The notes under the pieces were generated by a model. It was not told the origin of the DNA, made no database searches, and saw only the letters and a program-made list of their open reading frames with translations. This document shows, piece by piece, positions 56,803 through 64,000 of a stretch of DNA of 64,000 nt. Within the stretch, counting starts at the first letter, position 1. Every line of letters starts with the position of its first letter. Source of the DNA: Brachypodium distachyon. Taxonomy: Eukaryota; Streptophyta; Magnoliopsida; Poales; Poaceae. Location: contig NC_016131.3 of the NCBI RefSeq assembly GCF_000005505.3, positions 26,403,001 to 26,467,000 of the forward strand, read 5' to 3'. Made by a program: the position numbers and the translations under genes.

Positions 56803-56950
56803 TTGTTTATAAGGCGTATCTCGATAGTCTCAAATTTTTGATTTGTATGTAATTTGTAAGAGCCTCGGGAACAATAAATTTTTGTGCAAGTTGGACTCGG
56901 TATATGTAGCGGCTCAATGTGCTCTGGACTCGACTCCACGTACATATACT

Positions 56951-59900
56951 CTAGCTCGATCGATCCAGCTCTTCATCTCCGCCGGCATCGATAGGAGGAA
57001 GTATCCTAGGAGAAAGGCCGAGCGGCGATTGAGAAGTACCTTTGTGGGCGAAGAGAGATGGACTCATAGAGGGCCGGCGCTGGTTGTAGAGAGATACCAA
57101 GCTCCTAGGCCACATAATGCGGTAGTTTGGACAACCGCCTAGGATATCCACGCCTTCCTCTGGAGGTAGCGGGATAGAATAATCACGATGCACCTCGACG
57201 ATGGAGTCCACCATCACACTCACTTATGCTTCGTTCATAAGAATGCCGTGCACCAGTGGCAGTGATTGTCTGGGCCTTAGGCGGCCAATGGCGCCTACCG
57301 GCTCCCAGGCTTGTCTACATGGATACGACATTTCACCGGTGCCTGCGCGTAACAAGAAGAAGGCATATGTGTGTAAGATCTTTATTCATGAAGGTAAGGA
57401 GTGAAAAAGAGTTTGAAAAGTATGCTTACAAGGATGTTGTCGCTCGGACCCGGATCGTTATCCCGGATGCCCTCGCTTGGATCCGGTTGGCTAGCGGGGG
57501 GGTTGTCCATGCTAGGAGCCAGGCTGTAACCTAGGGTGTATGTGTCATCGTCTTCCATACGTGTGTCGGAGGCGGCGCTGCTCTTCAGCGGGGTGCTCTT
57601 TCGCGGGGGAAGAGGAGGAAGAGGAGGAAGGAGGTTCCTCAAACCTTCCACTCCTTCCCCGAGTATGGCGTCAAGGGCGGGGTGGTCTTTGGCCAATGCC
57701 GACACCAAATGATGGACAGCTTGCACTGCATATTCTCTTGACACCTCTTGACACAACATAGATGCCTGCTCTCGCGCCTCCGCCTTAACTTGTTCTATTA
57801 TTTCAGCAGAAGCGAGGAGCTTTTTCTGGACCCTTCTTCGCTTCGGAGCAGGCGGGAAATAATCATCCCAGCAGTCCCCTTCGCCTTCCCCTAGAACACG
57901 GCCCGTGTGGTCCGCCTTTTGCAAGCCGGCGGTCACAGCCGACTCCCACCTCTTGCTCTGCACGGAGTCGGCGGATGTTTCTGACCTCTTTCTCTCCTCC
58001 CATTTGTGGGCATTTTCCTATTATCATATAAGACAGGACGTGAGTCTATACGGATCATGAGTGTCATAATTAACGCCGAAAACAAATTAATGCACGTGAA
58101 CCCTTACCATAAAAATTTTAACAGGCGGCTGCATTGGCTCAATGCCCGCCCACTCCTCTGGTGTCATGTGCTGACGTGCATATTCTCTAGCACATTGGTC
58201 CTCCAGCATGTTATGCACTGGAGGCACCCTGCCTGCCGCCTCGAGAATTCGGTCCTGCTTGCACCAGACCTTCTTCTTCCCCTCTTTCCCTGCACTCCCT
58301 AGCCGGTGGTTCAAGGGCTTCCTCGCGTGCAACGCCCTCATACGTTCACTCTTCGCAATGAAGGCAGGGTCAGACGATTCCTTCTTGAATTTGGTTTGTC
58401 CATCCACTTTCTAGCGGTACATTTCCAATTAGCAAGAGCATTCCGCACTGCTATGTTGATGGACGCTAGGAATCCCTCGCGCCACTCGTCAGTGACTTGG
58501 AACCTCCTTGCAACGTCCGCGATGCACGTGTTTCTAACGACTTCAGAGATGTCACCCCACTCGTTGGTGATCTTGCAATATTTACGTGCAACGGCTCCAC
58601 AGGTGGTTGCGAATGCCTTCTGTGCCCTCTCAGGCGACTCCTGGCGGCCTCTGTCAGAGTGCCGAGTGACCATGTAGCAAAACTCCTTCAAGTTGTGGCT
58701 CCTCCTCGGTGTCTTCTTCCTTGCCTTCTTAGCCATAGAAGCAGTTGGCTGCGGGTTACTCTCTTCCACTCATCGCTCGTTGTCGCATTTTTCTGAACGA
58801 GAGCTACCTTCGCTAGACCTAGGTTCGCTGCCAGAGCTGGCAATTTGCTCTCCCGATGCAGACTCTTCATCGACACGATCTACCTCCACGGGAGCTACGT
58901 CCTCAAGAACTGATTTCTGGCTACTCTTGCCCATTTCGTACCTATGGCATCAAAACCATCAAATATATATCGGCCGAAAATTTCGCATGACCTATGCTAA
59001 AAAACTAGCAAATTTTGTCTACTAGGAGCTCAAAACCTGCATAAAAAACCCACCCGCATATGTACCCCCTCGGCATGATGGCCGGCCCCTTCTCCAATGA
59101 CCCGATACGATGGTCAGGCCCACAATTCATTACTCAATTCTCACGAGTACCCGATCAACAGCATATAAAACAGCTAAAATAGCATATAAACAGCATGTGT
59201 AGCATTTAAAACACCTAAAATAGCATATAAGCAGCATGTATATAGGCTATAAAACATCATATATATATAGCATGTAAAGAACCTAAAATCATATATAGCA
59301 TGTATACCATATTAACAGCATGTATATATCATATAAAACACCTAAGAAGCCAAGGAAAACAGCAGCATGTATATATCATATTAACAACATGTATATATCA
59401 TTTTCTGAGCAAGATCAACTTTACTTATCTGAAGTAATTAGATTTTCATAACCTATAGATGCTCCACTCTCAATTTTCAACAGTTATCCTATAGATTTTC
59501 ATAACCTATAGATGCTGCACTCTCAATTTTCATAACCTAAATCGGGATATTGCATTGATTTGACCTAAGCAAACCAATCAACCATTACCCATCAGAATTC
59601 CCAACCTCCACTACAACTACAAAGTACAAAGCTAACAAATTTAACTACATAGGGATGCAAAAATGAAGCAAATTAGGCTCAAATCTCCACTAGTTGGACA
59701 CTGCAGCAACTCGAACACATAGATGAAGACCAACCACCGGTTCTGCTTGCGATAACCCTAACCCTAACAGTGGAGGCAGAGAGCGCGGGCACATACCTGG
59801 GGACGGGGTCGAAGGGCGCCAGCGGCGTGGAGGATGATGACGGCACGGGGTTGACGGCGGCGTCGGGCTCGGGGCGGCGGCTTGGGGGGGAGGGAGACGG

Positions 59901-60127
59901 CAGCGCGGGCTTTGGGAGGAGGGAGACGGGGGTGCGGGCTCGGGGACGAGGACACGGGGTCGGGGAGGAGGGAGACGATGGCGTCGGGCTCGGGGACGAG
60001 GATGCGGGGTGGCGGCGCTCGGGGCGAGGACGACGAGGCGCGGTGGCGAGGACGAGGACGAGGTCGGCGGTGGGCTCGGGGCAGCGCGGGGTCGACGGCG
60101 GCGGCGGCGCGAAAATCCGGCAGCCAT
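56951..60127 (-). pseudogene. CACTA C second gene (Ptta/En-Spm type), 3'-truncated
   Basis: A proline/arginine-rich first exon (60127 to about 59799, donor CAG|GTATGT) splices over a minisatellite-bearing intron to an exon from about 58944 (acceptor CATAG). Then a DNA-binding-like region (58769-58340), KPLNHRLG and TPEEWAGIEP motifs (58310-58110), a charged region (57963-57440) and the PLPPEEG/WPRSLV segment (57223-57060). A stop near 58770 and a frameshift near 58390 disrupt it. No Ulp1 domain remains. Confidence 0.75.
59158..59410. repeat. AT-rich minisatellite
   Basis: Irregular units built from AGCATGTATATA, AGCATATAAAACA and CACCTAAAAT, within the predicted first intron of the CACTA C second gene. 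Confidence 0.7.
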
Positions 60128-60361
60128 GTACTAAATTTGTCTAGTTTTTTTGCTAAATTTGGATTGAATTTTTGGGAGTGACAAAGCCATGTACTAACAT
60201 GCATACACAAAAGTACATCGATCACACATAATTTCACTTAGTACAAAGTTTGCATTGAAATTCACTACGAGTACATTACAATGTGACTACTAGTGCTTCT
60301 CCTTGCTTCAGTAAGTCATAACTTGACTCCTCGCAGTAGTGCTTCTGAGGTATGGTTTTTG

Positions 60362-63300
60362 TTATATTTTCTCGCGCTCGCTCCCATCACTTCTTCTTTT
60401 CCCTCTCCTTTTCCTCGTTAATATCGTGCGTTCCGCTTCTTCGTCATCTTCGGCGGTCGTCGGATCATGAAAACCTTCGTAGTCTTCTTGTAAAGTAACT
60501 CCGTCCACTCCAACAATGCTTCTTTTCCCTCTTCTTACTACGACGTGGCCCTTATTTGCCGGGTCGTCTATGTAGAATACCTGCTTGCATTGTTTAGCAA
60601 AGACCCATGATTCCTCTCTTGCCGGGATTTTTCTCATGTCAACTTGTTCACGAGGGATCTCAGGAGGTAGCACCATCGTCGTGAACTATGACTTTCTTCT
60701 TTGCCACCTTTGGTCCATCTTACACGGAACATTGGGATCTTTATGATCGAGTACTCCAATTCCCAGATCTCCTCGATAACGCTGAAGAACGCTTTGGTTT
60801 TGCTGTCGTCGTCGGTCGCGGTCTCAGAAGTCATGACTACACCACTATTTTGATATGTGCTTTTACGTTCCTGAGACGCAGTGTAGAAGTTATAGCCGTT
60901 GATCGCATATGATTGCCAAGTAGAGACATGGTAAGCAGGCTCCCGTGACAAACATGCAACCGTCTCTTCAGATTCATTGGTCGTCTCCCTGCCGTACCAA
61001 TAATTCTTCAGCCACGCTACGAATGTTTTATTGTGCTCCTAGCAGATCCAGACTTCTCCTCTTTTAGGGTTTTCATTTCGCAGTTGTTCCATGTGCATTT
61101 CCTGATAAAGCCTGCAGCAATCGACAGTTTGCAACACAACCAAATGTGCTCTTTCAAAGTCAGCTTCCCTTCCTCTTCCATAGACATTAAGGAATGTATG
61201 TCCAAGGCCACCTTCGCCATCGAGCTTGCCCTTGTGCCGTGATTCGGGAACACCTATTGATTTCTGATCAACCAACCAATCCGTGCAGAACTCGATGCAC
61301 TCTTCTGCCCTAAAGCCTTCCACGATGCTACCTTCTGGACGCGATCTGTTACGAACGTAGTGCTTCAGAACTCCGTTGTATCGTTCAGGGCCATACATGA
61401 TATGCAGGAACGAGGACCCTAGGGACAAGATCTCATCGCATATGTGGATCATTAGATCGACCATGATATCGAAGAATGATGGAGGGAAGAACATCTCGAG
61501 TTCGCACAAAATCTGTATCATACTATCCTGCAGTATCTGGCATCGTCTAACGGTGATTGACTTTTGCGAGATGCTGTCAAAGAAGTCAGAAAACTTCATG
61601 ATTGTCTCCCTTACGTGCGGCTCCATGATACCTCTGATTGCGACTGGAAGTAACTGAGTGAGTATGACATGGTTGTCGTGAGACTTCATGCCAGATAGCT
61701 TGTGACTCTTCATGTCAACTAGATGCTTGATGCTCGACGAGTAGTTTGATGGGACTTTAATGCCCTGCAGGCACTAGCACATCCTATGCAACTCGTCTTT
61801 TTACAGGTTGTAACATGCAAGACGACACCGCGTGGTCACCGCCACGAAACCATTCGTGTCGGCTGCCGACACTTGATCTTTGCCCCACAACTCTTTTCTG
61901 ATAGACATGAGTTTCAGGTCCTTCCGTTCATTGGGTCCATCTTTCGTCTTCTCTGGAATGTTCATCAGCAACTCCAGCATGCTGTCGCATACATTTTTCT
62001 CCACGTGCATGACATCTATGCTATGGCGGCATTTTAAATGTGCCCAGTACTCCAGGTCCCAGAATACAGACCTCCTTTTCCACACGACACCTTCAGGTTC
62101 CTTATATTTCTTCGCAGCAATCTTTCCGGGGACAACTTCAAGATCGTTCACAATTTCGAGGATTTGCATACCAGACTTCTCCTTCGGCGTTGTCCCGTGC
62201 TCCGTCTTCCCATTGAACCTTTCCTTGTCATCCCTCCAAGGGTTTTTAGCATCCAACCACTTTCGATGGCCTATGTAAACAATTTTGGATGAAGCGGGCA
62301 ACTTCTCCGATGTCGTGTTTTCCCCGCACTTTGTATAGGCTTTGTAGCTATGTGTCACCTGGCATGAAGTATTTCCATTCGCGGGTTAGTCATGAACGCA
62401 GGTCAGAAGCGCTGCTCTCATCGTGAAGTACTCCCTCATGTTTGTGTCCCAAACCACTCTGTCAGGGTTCCAAAGCTGGTTCAGCTCATCCTTCACTAGC
62501 TGCAGATACACATTTAGGTCAGCTCCCGACTGCTTTGGACCCTGTATGAGCATGCACATATGGATGTACTTTCTCTTCATGATTAACCATGGAGGAAGGT
62601 TGTAGACAAATAAGATCACTGGCCATGTGTTGTGCTTGTCGTTCATGTTTCTGAAATGATTTATCCTGTCAGTGCTGAGACCGAGCCTCGAGTTTCTGGG
62701 CTCTGCCCCGAAATCTGAAAATGCCGTGTCGAAGTTCCTCCACTGAGTCCCATCGGCAGAGTGTCTTAGGACCCCAGCTTCCTCCACACGTTAGTAGCCC
62801 GTCAGGATCGAATGCGGCCTGCGCCGGATCGTGATAGACGAGATACCTCGCGTCCTTAACGTTCTGCATCCAACGCTCAACTCGGCCACCTGCCGTAAGA
62901 TACCAGACAGTCTTTGCCGGCCTGCCCTTCATCACTTCTTCCCCATCGTCTTCGCCAGCTCTGGCGTTTTTCTTCTTGTATCTCGATGCACCGCATATGT
63001 GGCAGCTCTCATGGTTCTCGTACTCTCCAATGTATACCATGCAATCATTTGGACATGAATGATGTTTCACATAATCTAATCCAAGCGGACATGTAATATT
63101 CTTCGCTCGTATGTGCTCTTGGGCAACTTGTTTGGCTGTGGAAAAACCGAAGCAAGGTAACTCAACAAGTCCGTGAAGCCCTTGTCTGACCAGCATGATG
63201 CTGCCTTCAGCCTCAAAAGTTTGAGCGTCACTTCGAGCACATTGTTTTCTTCGCCAGCTCCATCATACAAGGGTGTGTTTGCGTCCTCCAACAATTTTTT

Positions 63301-63748
63301 GAACTGAGCAGACTCTGCCTCATCTTCGGGGTCCTCCAGCTGGTCCCGTAGGTATGTGTCATCTAGCATTTCAGCAATCCTGCCACGTGGAGCTCCTTCA
63401 CTTTCCACATTAGCCTCCTCATCGACCCTTATTTCTTCCTCGGAATCATTCGCCAGATCATACCGCAGGACATCATCATCTTCGCTACCGCTACCGACAT
63501 CAACCGCATCCTCCCCGTGACAAGTCCAGCGAGAATAACCTTTCACAAAGCCCGATGCCAGCACGTGCATCTAAACATCTTCAGGCTTCATCATGCATGT
63601 GTTTCCACATTTGCGACATGGACAACGCATCATCACAAGTCCTTTTCGTTCCATATCACCTTTCGCGACTCCAAAAAAGACCGTCCATTCGGTTATCCAT
63701 CGAGCATTGATTCTTTCCTTGGCGTACATCCAAGAACGGTCCTTCGAT
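60362..63748 (-). pseudogene. CACTA C transposase
   Basis: The most complete of the three. After an acceptor GTTGTAG (63749): Transpos_assoc (SWMYAKERI ... CPCRKC), TRWTCHGED-like motif (about 63530), Transposase_21 core (63200-62400; CPLG, CPNDC, CHICG, WYL, IHMCMLIQGPKQ), the GHRKWLD and IDVMHVEKNVCDS segment (62280-61980), DUF4218 (61710-61040, MFFPPSFFDIM) and DUF4216 (60950-60500). Lesions: TAG at 63571 and about 61774 where relatives have CAG, TAA near 62386, TAA near 61801, TAG near 61039 and frameshifts near 63130, 62780 and 60670. All domains are present, so it shows what A and B have lost. Confidence 0.88.
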
Positions 63749-64000
63749 CTACAACACAATACACAAAAAAATACAAAGCAAAATAGTTAGCAGGCCTAAT
63801 CATTAACAAGGGGATTAAGGTGTTAATTAACTGGGGCTAACTAAAAATTTGAAATTAGAGACAATCGGAGAGAAATTGGAGGCCTGCGAGAAAGATCGGG
63901 AGGGAGAGAGAGCTCGCAAGGGAGAGGGAAGCTCCGGGCAACGACGAGGAGGCCGTATTTTGGCCGGCGGCCGGAGCTCAAAAATTTGAAATTGGGGAAC
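63749..64000 (-). other. Leader/intron of the CACTA C transposase gene
   Basis: Non-coding, with GAGAGGGAGAGAG-type tracts as in the leaders of A and B. Its TATA box and TIR must lie beyond the window. Confidence 0.5.

Larger units (their letters stand above)
56951..64000 (-). mobile_element. CACTA (En/Spm) transposon C, incomplete
   Basis: Minus-strand element with the same two genes in the same order as A and B. The left end is cut inside the second gene (breakpoint somewhere at 56950-57010, no TIR or protease). The right end runs out of the window within the leader. No GTGGCGGT repeats or USE-like modules are present in the visible part, and the genes are only about 235 bp apart, so it belongs to a different subfamily. 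Confidence 0.85.

Noticed and set aside
59690..60237. Proline/arginine-rich frames as a host gene
   Set aside because: Position and splice donor match the first exon of the CACTA second gene; composition is low complexity.
1..64000. tRNA or rRNA genes
   Set aside because: I looked for clover-leaf-like blocks and rRNA-conserved strings on both strands and saw none; a tRNAscan-SE run would settle it.

Overview
The window is nuclear DNA of a grass (Poaceae). The evidence is one intron-containing WRKY gene of the cereal group IIa type, plant CACTA transposons with CAGTGGCGGT-type subterminal repeats, Tat-lineage Ty3/gypsy elements with two RNase H domains, and grass Stowaway MITEs. I see no bacterial operon, CRISPR array, tRNA or rRNA. 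Species and chromosome cannot be told from the sequence.

Layout. Positions 1-10.5 kb are low-copy DNA holding the only intact host gene I can support: the WRKY transcription factor at 6721-7822 (two exons, 326 aa). It is preceded by W-box clusters and a TATA box. A 1.29-kb non-autonomous copia-type LTR element (895-2184) lies far upstream and a hAT-type MITE (8079-8209) lies downstream.

From 10.5 to 36 kb is a deep nest that can be unpicked base by base. A palindromic repeat (arms about 10500-10777 and 35589-35905) holds a 5'-truncated LINE. The LINE was split by a 10-kb CACTA element (A, 10800-34937, minus strand). CACTA A was split by a Tat gypsy element (I, 19466-33622, target duplication AAGTG). 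Gypsy I was split by a second CACTA (B, 22523-30075, target duplication TGA). Both CACTAs carry a transposase gene (Transpos_assoc, Transposase_21, DUF4218 and DUF4216 domains) and a second gene ending in a Ulp1-like cysteine protease. Both are broken, with deletions in different parts of the transposase.

From 36 to 37.8 kb low-copy DNA returns, including a second copy of the 9660-10440 segment and an inverted copy of the W-box block at 51-113. From 37.8 to 54 kb is a second nest: a gypsy solo LTR (minus strand, 37788-54014) was invaded by a Tat gypsy element (II, 39415-53035), which itself holds a copia solo LTR (39726-41047). Gypsy II has gag, protease, RT, two RNase H domains, integrase and a long antisense ORF before its 3' LTR, all carrying stops or frameshifts.

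From 54 to 57 kb there is a dispersed 240-bp repeat pair, two Stowaway MITEs and a Mutator-like element with a GC-rich core (Pack-MULE candidate). From about 57 kb to the right edge is a third CACTA (C, minus strand), cut by the window end.

The WRKY protein is likely a defence- and hormone-linked repressor regulated through W-boxes. The rest is transposon biology. The observation I rate highest is a module repeated four times in the CACTAs that resembles the plant snRNA promoter (USE plus TATA).
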